From Verrucomicrobium sp. BvORR106 (lineage in GTDB: Bacteria; Verrucomicrobiota; Verrucomicrobiia; Verrucomicrobiales; Verrucomicrobiaceae), in NCBI RefSeq assembly GCF_000739655.1, contig NZ_BATR01000137.1:1-64000 (forward strand): 64,000 nt of DNA, in the 5' to 3' direction. The position numbers and the translations under genes are program-made. Shown piece by piece: positions 25,103 through 33,329 of the stretch (its first letter is position 1; the number at the start of each line of letters is the position of its first letter). The notes beneath the pieces are model-generated. The model was not told where the DNA came from. It was given only the letters and a program-made list of their open reading frames with translations, and ran no database searches.

Positions 25103-26581
25103 TCAGCGCATGGGGAGCAGTCCCAGCCCGCGAGGGTTCTCATCATTCAGGGCCGAACGACGCACCCCGAACACGGGTGGATTGGCGGCAAGCTGCACCC
25201 GCTTGGCAAATGGGTCGTTCTGCACGCGAGTGAGATCTGCCATTTCCAGATTGGTTGTGGTGAAAAGCGGCAGGATCGGCGTGCCGTCGGGACGGGTCTC
25301 GTATTTCTCATCCTTGTTCTGCACCATGAGCAGACCACCCACCAGCCCCCCGGGCGTCTCCCCCACAACGATGTCGAGCTTGAACGGCTCGTTCATCTTC
25401 ACCCATTTGCCGAAGTAGGCGGTGCGGTTCCCGGAAATAGACGGGCCTTTGAACTCCTGGCGGATGTCTGGATCGCGATCCTTGCCGTCGCCCGCCATCG
25501 GCACCCAGGAGCCGTCCAGCACTGGCTTGTTGTTGATGTACACGATGAGCAGGTCGTCAAAGAACCCGACGAAACGCCACTGCCCCGCCTTGGGCGGTGT
25601 GATCATGCCGCTGTAGTGCACGAACCACCCGCGTGGCTCCACCTCCTTCTCGGCATTGAAGCACTTGGGCCCCTCCGCCGCAGGGAGGTTGGCCGGCACG
25701 AGGAGATAAGTGAAGCTCACCTGCTGGTTGGCCTTGTAGTAATCCTTCAGAGAGGTGGGTGAGAAGCGCTTGTCCGCCGCCTTGTTGATGTTCGCCGCGT
25801 ACTCGGGGAAGGAACCAGAGTACGGCAGAGGCTTCCGGTCGCGGTCCTGCTTCATGTCATAGAAGGCGCCCGGCAGGCCATCACTCTGCCCGGTGCGGCC
25901 AAAGAACGTCATGCCCGTGAACCCCTTCACGCTGCCCATGCCGATGCCATTGCCCGAGCCGCCGCCCGAACCCATGCCACCGAATCCGCCGCCGCTCATC
26001 CCACCCCCCAAGGGGCTGCTGGTCTGGGGCATGTCCAGGCTGTCCATCGGAGCATCCGGCAGGGAGATCGCCGCCATGTTCGACTGGGTGACCACCCGCT
26101 TCACCTGGATGGACTTGTTTAAGGCAGACTGCTTCTTCTTCTGCCTCTGAGTATTGAGAGCGGCCGAGGCATCCTGGCCCGCCTTGCTGCCGCCACCGGG
26201 CAGGAAGTCCACCTTCTTCTCCTGCACGATGGTCTGCACCATGAAGTAGGCGATCACCAGTATGCCCGCGTGAATGAGCAGGCTGAGCGCCAGCGATCCC
26301 CCACCCACCTTGCGCCAGTAGGCCACCAGGAGATTAGGCTTCTTGTTTTGCGACGAGTACGCGGGTGGTGGCAGTACCGGACCGGGAGCATGCTGCACGT
26401 GCACCTTCTGGATCGGCACGGGTGTAGATGAGGCGGCGGGAGTAGCAGGCACACTTGAGACGGCTGCTGGCGTCGTCTCCCCCTCCACTCCCCCCATCGT
26501 TCCAGACAGGGACTGAACTCTGATTTGGGGGGTAGGACCGGTTCCTGTGGAAGGTATTTGGGAGGAGGAAGATGCGTCCAT
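25103..26581 (-). CDS. TonB-like-anchored PA14-like domain protein, paralogue 3
   Basis: 492 residues. Residues 1-85 are Ser/Pro/Thr/Ala-rich and cytoplasmic, the helix at about 95-118 contains SLLIHAGILVIAYF (Ser100, His104), and the shared EKKVDFLPGGGSKAGQDA follows. After a KKK-rich and a Gly-rich linker come a conserved KRFSPTSLKDYYKANQQVSF region and a PA14-like segment around residues 300-350 (VHYSGMITPPKAGQWRFVG, FFDDLLIVYINNKPVLDGSW). PA14 domains usually bind carbohydrate. It is the first gene of the three-paralogue set. The Ser-x3-His helix resembles the TonB anchor that contacts ExbB/ExbD, but no TonB C-terminal domain is present. Function unknown. Confidence 0.83.
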   Translation of the reverse strand: MDASSSSQIPSTGTGPTPQIRVQSLSGTMGGVEGETTPAAVSSVPATPAASSTPVPIQKVHVQHAPGPVLPPPAYSSQNKKPNLLVAYWRKVGGGSLALSLLIHAGILVIAYFMVQTIVQEKKVDFLPGGGSKAGQDASAALNTQRQKKKQSALNKSIQVKRVVTQSNMAAISLPDAPMDSLDMPQTSSPLGGGMSGGGFGGMGSGGGSGNGIGMGSVKGFTGMTFFGRTGQSDGLPGAFYDMKQDRDRKPLPYSGSFPEYAANINKAADKRFSPTSLKDYYKANQQVSFTYLLVPANLPAAEGPKCFNAEKEVEPRGWFVHYSGMITPPKAGQWRFVGFFDDLLIVYINNKPVLDGSWVPMAGDGKDRDPDIRQEFKGPSISGNRTAYFGKWVKMNEPFKLDIVVGETPGGLVGGLLMVQNKDEKYETRPDGTPILPLFTTTNLEMADLTRVQNDPFAKRVQLAANPPVFGVRRSALNDENPRGLGLLPMR

Positions 26582-26917
26582 ACAGGCGTAACTTTCAGAA
26601 GGGAAATCTCTTTGAAAATAGTCAAAAATTCCGACGAATCTGCCTATAAGGCAAAGCTTATGCCACAGGCGAAACTATTCTCTTATAGCTCTGAAATAGA
26701 GATGGTTACAATCATTTTAAACTCAGCCCCTTCGCCAAATCTGATCAATAATCACCCATGATTTTCACCGCCATGAACAACATCCATCCACCTTCCCAAA
26801 ATGCGCAGACGTGATGGTCAATTTGCGCATTGAGAAGGGACATAAATGGACGCGTTTGCTCGCCGTATCGGGGCTTGTACCACGGTCCTGCGCCGCAGCA
26901 GGTTTGGAGCGCCGCGT
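26582..26917. other. A/T-rich upstream region of the three-paralogue set
   Basis: 336 bp, with about 26600-26770 distinctly richer in A/T than any surrounding gene, as expected for a promoter region or possibly for acquired DNA. It contains the palindrome GCCTATAAGGC (26642-26652) and ends in family A repeat copy 5. No gene is supported. Confidence 0.55.
26682..26711 (-). promoter_or_regulatory. Possible sigma-70 promoter for the paralogue set
   Basis: Minus strand TTGTAA, 18-bp spacer, TATAAG, about 100 bp upstream of the ATG at 26581. The fit to consensus is moderate. Confidence 0.35.
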
Positions 26918-26950
26918 TTACGCGATCAGGCCGGGCTGCTTCCTGACATG
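26894..26950 (+). repeat. Dispersed repeat family A, copy 5 (3' part)
   Basis: GCAGGTTTGGAGCGCCGCGT, TTACGCGATCAGGCC and CTTCCTGAC match the 3' half of family A. It overlaps the last codons of the gene on the minus strand. Confidence 0.65.
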
Positions 26951-27613
26951 AAAGGCCGAGTCAATTGCCGACAGCTCCTCGACGATTCCCGACTCAACCT
27001 CTGGCTGGCCAAGCCAGTCTTCTGGCATGACCGCGCCCTCATAGAGCCTCTGGGGTGAGTAGAAGACCGCTGGGAGAAAGAGCCCCTGCCCCCAGAGGTA
27101 GGCCAGAAGATCGGGCACCAAGTCCCTGAGATCGTCGGTTCGGATGAATGGACAGACGGGGACATCGCGTGGCACCACCCGAGACCGACGTTGCCGGTGC
27201 AGAACAAAGCACAAGCCAGGAGTTTGATCGTCGCGATTCCAATCCGTCCCGAGTCGCAGGTGGTCCAACTCGTGCGCGGGCAGGAACTTGAAGCGGGTAC
27301 GGGAGACGGATCCTCCTCGCAGCCAGATGCCTTCGGGCGTGGCAAAGATTTCCTGCTGCCAGACACTGCGCCAGAGATGAAGCGCAAAAGAGATGACCCC
27401 TGCATAGCCGAGGTAGAGCCATATCACGAGAAACAAGTGGCCTCCCGCCAGGGCAAACACAGTGCCAAATACCGTGGCTCCCGTCCAGACGAGCCAGACG
27501 ACCATGTGCACTATGAACCAGATCCAATCCCGGCCTTTCTCTTCGGGATCGATGACAAAACTCGGCGTCCCGACTGGCGGAGTACGTGGGATGGAAACTG
27601 AGACTGATGACAT
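26918..27613 (-). CDS. Membrane protein with a PH-like cytosolic part, unknown function
   Basis: 231 residues from ATG 27613 (MSSVSVSIPRTPPVGTPSFV). Two hydrophobic helices (about residues 32-55 and 58-82) precede a soluble part: EIFATPEGIWLRGGSVSRTR and FKFLPAHELDHLRLGTDW look like a bacterial PH-type or YcxB-like membrane domain, but this is a weak resemblance. No catalytic motif was recognised. The last residues (about KQPGLIA) are encoded inside a family A repeat, which supplies the TAA stop. The function is not assigned. Confidence 0.7.
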   Translation of the reverse strand: MSSVSVSIPRTPPVGTPSFVIDPEEKGRDWIWFIVHMVVWLVWTGATVFGTVFALAGGHLFLVIWLYLGYAGVISFALHLWRSVWQQEIFATPEGIWLRGGSVSRTRFKFLPAHELDHLRLGTDWNRDDQTPGLCFVLHRQRRSRVVPRDVPVCPFIRTDDLRDLVPDLLAYLWGQGLFLPAVFYSPQRLYEGAVMPEDWLGQPEVESGIVEELSAIDSAFHVRKQPGLIA

Positions 27614-27743
27614 GCAGAGCGGCAGCTGATGTGATCCAGCGGCCAATATTATTTACGCCATGAGCATGCGTGATTCCCGCGAATTTGCAATGCCGCACTC
27701 AGTGACAAGCGCGTCACATGAGGGTGATTTGCTTGACGAGTCT

Positions 27744-27859
27744 CCCCTTTCCGCTCCCATCCCGGACCGACTGGACCAGCCGGACTACGCCCTCCGTTTC
27801 GCGCCGGGGTTGGAGTTCCGTCCCGCATGCGGGACGGCTCAGAACGCGCGTTACCCATG
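27744..27859 (+). repeat. Dispersed repeat family A, copy 4
   Basis: CCCCTTTCCGCTCCCATCCC, GGACCAGCCGGACTACGCCC, GGGGTTGGAGTTCCGTCCCG. Here the hairpin has changed to CCGTCCCGCATGCGGGACGG, a longer stem with different bases, so structure rather than sequence seems to be kept. It ends TTACCCATGAC. Confidence 0.75.
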
Positions 27860-27873
27860 ACACACAAGCGAGG

Positions 27874-27978
27874 TCAAGCGCATCGCCTTGGTGCCTGTGG
27901 CACCGTTCTCATCCAACTCCCCCCACCCGCCCCAGCAAGAAAAACCAGAACGAGTCCGAGTGCAGGCTTGAGTTTCAT
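27874..27978 (-). CDS. Possible 34-residue secreted or membrane peptide
   Basis: A short frame, MKLKPALGLVLVFLAGAGGG followed by SWMRTVPQAPRRCA, is preceded by AGGAG six bases before the ATG, a better ribosome-binding site than most genes here. The Lys-start and hydrophobic core look like a signal peptide or single membrane helix. Its stop is 15 bp from a family A repeat, so it may instead be the remaining 5' end of a gene broken by the repeat. No homologue is recognised. Confidence 0.35.
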   Translation of the reverse strand: MKLKPALGLVLVFLAGAGGGSWMRTVPQAPRRCA

Positions 27979-28136
27979 CGCAGGCTCCTATGTAATTCGG
28001 GGGCTGCCGGTCCGGAGTAGACGCAGCAAGATCAAATTCCCCCGCAACCTGTTCGCGGCCGGGGAGTTGAAGCTTGTTTGGCTGACTCTGTTTTTCGCAA
28101 TTCCTGACTGCTTGCTGCGTTTAGCGTTCTGTCCCA

Positions 28137-29831
28137 ATGTCCTTTTCCCTTACCGATCTCCTGGCCCAGACAGCTACTGAAGCTGGCTGCACCCAGTCCC
28201 AACTCTGCCGCCAGACTCTGGAGGAAGCGGTTTCCCGCCGTAGTTCCCTGGTGGAAGCCCTGCTGGACTCCAATCTGGTTGATGAAGACCTCTTCATTGA
28301 GCACCTCGGCCGGTCATTGAGCCTGCCGTTCACCTCGGACGAAAGCCTGGAGCCTGCGGACAATCTGCACAATCGCTTCCCTGCCAAGCTGGCCCTGCGC
28401 CACCGGGTGTACCCGGCGCACTTGAGCGGAGCTGACCTGACCCTGCTGACCTACGATCCCTTCAATCTGGATGCCCGGCAAGCCGTGGGCCAGGAGGTGC
28501 GCAAGCGCATCACCTGGGGTCTGGCCACGCGCCGTCGCATCCTGGAAGCCCTGCACCAGGGCTATGGCGTGGGGGCTGAGAACTTCGAGGAGTTGCTGGA
28601 AGGCCGCGATGGCGACTCCAGCCACGACGACATGAAGCAAGAGGTGAACGTCCTCGACGAGGCGGATGAGGAGGCGACGGTCATGAACTTCGTGAACCAG
28701 ATCTTCCGCGAAGCCTTGAAGGAACGGGCCACCGACATTCACGTGGAGCCTCTGGAGCGCGACCTGCGCATCCGCTACCGCATCGACGGCAAGCTGCAGG
28801 AAGTCCCGGTGCCGCCCAACATGCGGCTGCTGCAGGCCTCCCTCATCTCGCGCCTCAAGATCATGGCGCACCTGGATATCGCCGAGCGCCGGCTGCCCCA
28901 GGATGGTCGTATCAACCTCGAACTCGATGGCGACCCGATCGACGTCCGCGTGGCAACCATCCCCTCCGTCAATGGCGAGAGCGTGAGCCTTCGTCTGCTC
29001 ACCCGCCAGAAGTTCGACTTTGAGAAACTGGGCCTCACACCCCACATCGAGACCAGCATTCGTCGCCTGCTCGGCTCACCCAACGGCATCATTCTCGTGA
29101 CGGGCCCCACCGGAAGCGGGAAGAGCACCACGCTCTATACCTTCCTCCGGCAACTCAACACCAAAGAACGCCGCATCGTCACCATCGAGGATCCGGTGGA
29201 AAACAAGCTGGATGGCGTGATCCAGATCGCCGTGAAGCCGGAGATCAACCTCACCTTCGCTGCGGGTCTGCGCAGCATCCTGCGCGGCGACCCCAACGTC
29301 GTGATGGTGGGGGAAATGCGAGACCTGGAGACCACCGAGATTGCGATCCGCGCCGCCCTCACCGGCCACTTGGTCTTCTCCACCCTGCACACCAACGATG
29401 CCGTTGGCGGCATCAGCCGCCTGCTGGACATGGGCATCGAGCCCTTCCTTATTTCCTCTTCCGTCCGCGCCTTCCAGGCCCAGCGGCTCGTGCGCACGCT
29501 CTGTCCCTTCTGCAAGCAGCCCACCCAGCTTGAGAAGAGCTACCTGGAAGCCATCGGATTCCCCCTCTCTGAAGCAGACAAACTCCGCCGTCCCGAAGGC
29601 TGCCGCCAGTGCCGTGGCACCGGCTACCAGGGCCGTCTCGCCATCATGGAGATCTGCGAAGTCACCTCCCAGATGGGTGAGAAGATCAACCTCCGCGCGC
29701 CCATCGCCGAACTCAAGGCCCAGGCCTTCAAGGACGGCATGATCCCCATGCGCCAGTACGGCTTCATGAAAGCCATCCAGGGCGTCACGACCGTGGAGGA
29801 GGTAATGACGGTGACGGCAAGCTCAGATTGA
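28137..29831 (+). CDS. gspE: Type II secretion ATPase GspE
   Basis: 564 residues. The N-terminal MshEN-type domain (LLAQTATEAGCTQSQLCRQT) is followed by the secretion ATPase core: GPTGSGKSTTLYTF (Walker A), ERRIVTIEDPVE (Asp box), RGDPNVVMVGEMRDLETTEIA (Walker B region), and a late His box (TGHLVFSTLHTNDA). Paired CPFC and CRQC motifs form the Zn-binding tetracysteine typical of GspE/PilB. It powers pseudopilus assembly from the cytoplasmic face of the inner membrane. PilB of type IV pili is the alternative, but the following gspF-M and secretin genes favour type II secretion. Confidence 0.94.
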   Translation: MSFSLTDLLAQTATEAGCTQSQLCRQTLEEAVSRRSSLVEALLDSNLVDEDLFIEHLGRSLSLPFTSDESLEPADNLHNRFPAKLALRHRVYPAHLSGADLTLLTYDPFNLDARQAVGQEVRKRITWGLATRRRILEALHQGYGVGAENFEELLEGRDGDSSHDDMKQEVNVLDEADEEATVMNFVNQIFREALKERATDIHVEPLERDLRIRYRIDGKLQEVPVPPNMRLLQASLISRLKIMAHLDIAERRLPQDGRINLELDGDPIDVRVATIPSVNGESVSLRLLTRQKFDFEKLGLTPHIETSIRRLLGSPNGIILVTGPTGSGKSTTLYTFLRQLNTKERRIVTIEDPVENKLDGVIQIAVKPEINLTFAAGLRSILRGDPNVVMVGEMRDLETTEIAIRAALTGHLVFSTLHTNDAVGGISRLLDMGIEPFLISSSVRAFQAQRLVRTLCPFCKQPTQLEKSYLEAIGFPLSEADKLRRPEGCRQCRGTGYQGRLAIMEICEVTSQMGEKINLRAPIAELKAQAFKDGMIPMRQYGFMKAIQGVTTVEEVMTVTASSD

Positions 29832-29854
29832 ACACTACAGGAGATGAAGAACGG

Positions 29855-29882
29855 GGTAAGTGGTGAGAGGTAAATGGTAAGC
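29855..29882 (+). repeat. Heptamer tandem array, left flank of the inserted four-helix gene
   Basis: GGTAAGT, GGTGAGA, GGTAAAT, GGTAAGC: four 7-bp units with consensus GGTRAGT, 24 bp after the gspE stop. The inverse array lies at 30327-30362. Confidence 0.82.
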
Positions 29883-29894
29883 AGTGGAATTCTC

Positions 29895-30323
29895 ATGGAC
29901 TTGGAAGCAACAGGGACAACAAAGCGTGCAGGTGGATTTGCAGAATCGTTCGGCGATCTGGAAGTCTACAAGCTCGCGTTTGCCCTGCAGCTCGACATCT
30001 ACAAAGCCAGCCGCGCCTGGCCTCGCGAGGAGACGTACGCTCTGACGGATCAGATCCGTCGCAGCAGTCGCTCTGTGGGAGCTTGCATTGCAGAGGCTTG
30101 GGGAAAGCGCCGTTACGAAGCCCACTTTTACAGCAAGCTGTCCGATGCAGACTCGGAGTTGAATGAGACTCTGCATTGGCTCCGCACCGCGTTCACCTGC
30201 CAGTACATCGCATTGGAAGAATGCGAGCCCTTTGCCGACCGCATCAAATCGATTGGAAAGATGCTCAACCGCATGATGGCGAATGCCTCTTCTTTCTGCC
30301 TGCCGAATCCCTATCGTGCCTAG
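29895..30323 (+). CDS. Four-helix-bundle protein (23S rRNA intervening-sequence type)
   Basis: 142 residues from ATG 29895. FGDLEVYKLAFALQLDIYKA, RSSRSVGACIAEAWGKRRYE and a late ADRIKSIGKMLNRMM match the family named after the protein encoded in intervening sequences of 23S rRNA genes (S23 family), which folds as a pentameric four-helix bundle; its role is unknown. Here it stands between gspE and gspF, where no such gene is normal, and is bordered by heptamer arrays in inverted orientation. That suggests insertion as a cassette. The operon is not interrupted on the coding strand, so downstream genes can still be transcribed. Confidence 0.9.
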   Translation: MDLEATGTTKRAGGFAESFGDLEVYKLAFALQLDIYKASRAWPREETYALTDQIRRSSRSVGACIAEAWGKRRYEAHFYSKLSDADSELNETLHWLRTAFTCQYIALEECEPFADRIKSIGKMLNRMMANASSFCLPNPYRA

Positions 30324-30326
30324 CGC

Positions 30327-30362
30327 CATCACCACTTACCCACCTACCACTCACCACTTACC
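30327..30362 (-). repeat. Heptamer tandem array, right flank of the inserted four-helix gene
   Basis: Read on the minus strand: GGTAAGT, GGTGAGT, GGTAGGT, one extra G, GGTAAGT, GGTGATG. It is the inverse of the left array, begins 4 nt after the four-helix stop codon and ends 6 nt before the gspF start, so it covers the ribosome-binding region. Confidence 0.82.
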
Positions 30363-30368
30363 GGACTG

Positions 30369-31604
30369 ATGCCTGCTTTCGCCTACACTGCCCTCGACAC
30401 CTCTGGCAAACAGGTCACGGGATCGCTTGCCGTCTCGACCCGGGCGGAGGTGTACCGTCAACTCGAGTCGCAGCGACTGACGCCGATCAAGGTGGCAGAG
30501 GAAACGACTGCGGCAGCGAAAGCGGCCAAGGAGGAGGCGAAGGACACCTCCCCCGCCCCGGTGTTGAAGCGGGCGCAGTTGATTCTCTTCACCGAGGAAC
30601 TGGCCGACCTCATGGATGGCGGCTTGCAGCTGGAGCAGGCGCTGCGCGTGATGCATGAACGCCAGGAGTCTCCCGTGCTGCGAAAGGTGAGCGGTCGCAT
30701 CCGGGAGCAGTTGCGAGAAGGTGCCACCTTCTCCAAGGCACTGCTGCAAGCCTCGCCCAGCTTTGATGAGATGTACTGCAACCTCGCCACAGCTGGTGAG
30801 GTGTCAGGTTCCCTGCCCCAGATCCTGCGACGTCTCTCCGCCAGCATCACCCAGATGCATGAGCTGCAGAGCCGCGTGGTCGCGGCCCTGGTGTATCCCG
30901 CCTTCATGTTTGGCGCGCTCATCATGCTGCTGATCGTATTCAGCACCGTGTTGCTACCCGGCTTTGTGGACATGTTGTCCAAGAGCCGCACGAAGTTGCC
31001 CTTCGTGATGGAGATGCTGGGCACCTTCTCAGACCTGGTCAAACACTGGTGGTGGCTCGCGCTGGCCGTCATTGTCTCTTCCGTACTGCTCTTCCGCTCC
31101 TACATCGCCAAGGAGTCAGGGCGGATGTGGTGGGATCGCGCGAAGCTGAAAATCCCCCTTTTTGGCCCCGTACTCACGGCCCGATTCAACGCCCAGTTCG
31201 CCGCCTCTCTGGGGAACTTGGTGAACAACGGTATCCCCCTGCTCAACGCGCTCAAGCTTACCGCCAAGTCCACGGCGAATGTGTTCCTCCGTGGCCTCCT
31301 CAACCAGGCGGCTGGGATCATCGGGGAGGGCGTTTCTCTCTCGTCTGCGCTGCGCAAGGTCGGCCACCTTCCCGTCCTGCTGGTGGACATGGTCGCCATG
31401 GGCGAGCAGACCGGTCGCCTGGGGAAATCGCTCGAAAAGATTGCTGCCCGTTATGACAAGGAGCTCGATGGCAGGGTCAAACGAGTGACAGCTCTCATCA
31501 CGCCCATCGTTTTGGTCATCCTGTTCGTTGTGGTGGGTGTCGTCGCCATCTCCATCGTCACTGCCATCTTCGAAACCATGACCAGCGTGCGAGCCAGATC
31601 CTGA
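30369..31604 (+). CDS. gspF: Type II secretion inner membrane protein GspF
   Basis: 411 residues, the normal length. The N-terminal MPAFAYTALDTSGKQVTGSL and SRAEVYRQLESQ are characteristic. Two duplicated T2SSF domains (FTEELADLMDGGLQLEQALR and FAASLGNLVNNGIPLLNALK) alternate with three membrane helices, the last near the C-terminus (ITPIVLVILFVVVGVVAISI). GspF is the platform protein that connects the GspE ATPase to the growing pseudopilus. Its translation start is only 6 nt from a heptamer repeat array. Confidence 0.95.
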   Translation: MPAFAYTALDTSGKQVTGSLAVSTRAEVYRQLESQRLTPIKVAEETTAAAKAAKEEAKDTSPAPVLKRAQLILFTEELADLMDGGLQLEQALRVMHERQESPVLRKVSGRIREQLREGATFSKALLQASPSFDEMYCNLATAGEVSGSLPQILRRLSASITQMHELQSRVVAALVYPAFMFGALIMLLIVFSTVLLPGFVDMLSKSRTKLPFVMEMLGTFSDLVKHWWWLALAVIVSSVLLFRSYIAKESGRMWWDRAKLKIPLFGPVLTARFNAQFAASLGNLVNNGIPLLNALKLTAKSTANVFLRGLLNQAAGIIGEGVSLSSALRKVGHLPVLLVDMVAMGEQTGRLGKSLEKIAARYDKELDGRVKRVTALITPIVLVILFVVVGVVAISIVTAIFETMTSVRARS

Positions 31605-31670
31605 TCCCTCTTACCCTTTTTTCCTCAACACAACCGCAACCCACGACCCCTCCAACCCACACCCCATCAC

Positions 31671-32135
31671 ATGACTACGACCTTTGCCAACCCGCTTCGC
31701 CGTCGCCGATCTGCGCGCGGCTTCACCCTTATTGAACTCGTGCTCGTGCTCACGCTGCTGGCCCTCATCATGGGGGCAGCCATCACCGTTCTGAACCGCG
31801 GCGGCCTGGTAGAAGGCGCCCAGGAAGACCGTGTGAAAGGCGACATCCAGACCATCAGCACCGCGCTGGACGCTTACTCCTACGGAGCTGGCCGTTATCC
31901 CACCACGGAGCAGGGCATCCTGGCCCTCACGGAGAAGCCCACCACCGCTCCGGTACCGGACCGCTGGCACCGCTACATGAACGAGATCCCCAGCGATCCG
32001 TGGAAGCAGCCCTACAAGTACCGCTACCCAGCCCAGAAGTCCAAGGACCCCTATGATGTGTACTCGGTGGGCAAAGACGGGCAGGAAAATACGGCCGATG
32101 ACATCGGCAACTGGAAGGCCGCGGAGGCCAAGTAG
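31671..32135 (+). CDS. gspG: Major pseudopilin GspG
   Basis: 154 residues with the type III prepilin signal RRRRSARGFTLIELVLVLTL; cleavage is expected between G and F, with Glu at +5. The downstream YSYGAGRYPTTEQGILALTE and SDPWKQPYKYRYPAQ motifs, and a late Asp cluster that binds calcium (SVGKDGQENTADDIG), are specific to GspG. It forms the bulk of the periplasmic pseudopilus. Confidence 0.96.
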   Translation: MTTTFANPLRRRRSARGFTLIELVLVLTLLALIMGAAITVLNRGGLVEGAQEDRVKGDIQTISTALDAYSYGAGRYPTTEQGILALTEKPTTAPVPDRWHRYMNEIPSDPWKQPYKYRYPAQKSKDPYDVYSVGKDGQENTADDIGNWKAAEAK

Positions 32136-32167
32136 CCCCCGCCCCCTCTTCAGGAAGAAAGCCCCTC

Positions 32168-32878
32168 ATGAATTCCCGGATCACCAGGCACGACCAGACC
32201 ACTGGAGGCCCTCCTCACAAGAGAGCCATCCGTGGGCATAGGCGTGCCGGCAGGTCACGGGGATTCACACTGCTCGAGCTGGTGCTGGTGCTCACGCTCC
32301 TGGCCCTGCTCGCAGCGGCCTCCATCCCCAGTGTGTACGGTCTGCGGGAGGCCGCCCAGGCCCGGGAGCCACTGACCGCCCTGGCCAAGCTGGCCAAGGA
32401 GACCCGCCTGCGGGCCATGCGAGACCGCAGGCCCTACCAGATCGCCTTCACCAGCACCGGGTTCAAGGCCACCCGTTACATCAGCCCGTACCTCCAGGCA
32501 GCGCAGATCGAGGAATTCATCCAGCGCTCCGCCATCGAGACCCAGCAGAAGGAGGAAGCTGGACTGCTCCCCAACGGGAACTCACCCGTCGTTTCCGCGC
32601 CCACCGGCGCTGGAGAAGCTGCCCCAGCCCCTGCTCCCGTCTTCAAAGAATGGACGGAATCCGTCGCCCTGCCCGAAGGCATGACCGTGAGCGTGCGCGA
32701 GTGGCATGAGAGCGAATCCGTGCCCGTCTCGGCCGATGCTGTAAAGCTGTGGGTCTTCCAACCCAGCGGCATGGTCACTCCCATCACGGTCACCCTGCAG
32801 TTGCAGGAACACCTGCTGACCGCTGATTTCAGCGCCCTGACTGCCGACATCGTGAAGGAAACCGCGACCAGCCCCTGA
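32168..32878 (+). CDS. Minor pseudopilin, GspH-like
   Basis: 236 residues with a prepilin signal (SRGFTLLELVLVLTLLALLA). Position after gspG and the helix AREPLTALAKLAKETRLRAMRD fit GspH. It is longer than usual, with an Ala/Pro-rich insert (TGAGEAAPAPAPV, about residues 140-155). The first ~30 residues before the signal are Arg/His-rich, so a later start near the RSRGF motif is possible, though no better start codon is evident. Confidence 0.82.
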   Translation: MNSRITRHDQTTGGPPHKRAIRGHRRAGRSRGFTLLELVLVLTLLALLAAASIPSVYGLREAAQAREPLTALAKLAKETRLRAMRDRRPYQIAFTSTGFKATRYISPYLQAAQIEEFIQRSAIETQQKEEAGLLPNGNSPVVSAPTGAGEAAPAPAPVFKEWTESVALPEGMTVSVREWHESESVPVSADAVKLWVFQPSGMVTPITVTLQLQEHLLTADFSALTADIVKETATSP

Positions 32879-32891
32879 CCTTCTTTTCGCC

Positions 32892-33329
32892 ATGACTCCT
32901 GTGCCCATCCACCTCTCCCGCCCCGGCCTCCGCCGTCGGCGCGGCGGTTATGTGCTGCTGGAGTTGATCCTTTCCCTTATCATCTTCTCCATTGCGGTGA
33001 TGAGCCTGGCCCGCACGCTGCAGATGGCCATCCAGACGTCCTCCGTGCTCAATCGGGAGAACGACATCCGCATGGGCCTGCGTTCCTTTTTGGAGGAAGT
33101 CCGCCGCAAGCCGCTCGCAGAGCTGGCCCAGACTTACACCGATCAACGTCTCGGCGTGACCTATAACAGCACAGCCGAACCTCTGACTTTGAAAGACCGT
33201 AATGGCACCGTGCTCAGCGACCTCTACACCCTGCGGGTCGCAGTGACTTTTGACGTCGGGGCCGAGCAGCGGGAGGAGGCGCTGGACATCTATGTTTACA
33301 AGAAACAGACCCAATCCGGCAACAACTAG
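32892..33329 (+). CDS. Minor pseudopilin, GspI-like
   Basis: 145 residues. The signal is atypical, RRRGGYVLLELILSLIIFSI, with Tyr instead of Phe/Met after the expected cleavage glycine but Glu at +5 kept. The rest is short and beta-rich, ending KKQTQSGNN. The order between GspH and GspJ supports GspI. It overlaps the next gene by 38 bp, which suggests translational coupling. Confidence 0.8.
   Translation: MTPVPIHLSRPGLRRRRGGYVLLELILSLIIFSIAVMSLARTLQMAIQTSSVLNRENDIRMGLRSFLEEVRRKPLAELAQTYTDQRLGVTYNSTAEPLTLKDRNGTVLSDLYTLRVAVTFDVGAEQREEALDIYVYKKQTQSGNN

Larger units (their letters stand above)
27614..28136. other. 523-bp intergenic region upstream of the type II secretion operon
   Basis: It holds a family A repeat (27744-27859), a possible small minus-strand ORF (27874-27978), and about 150 bp before gspE that must contain the operon promoter. 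A divergent promoter for the minus-strand gene at 27613 is also expected. No convincing hexamers were found. Confidence 0.6.
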
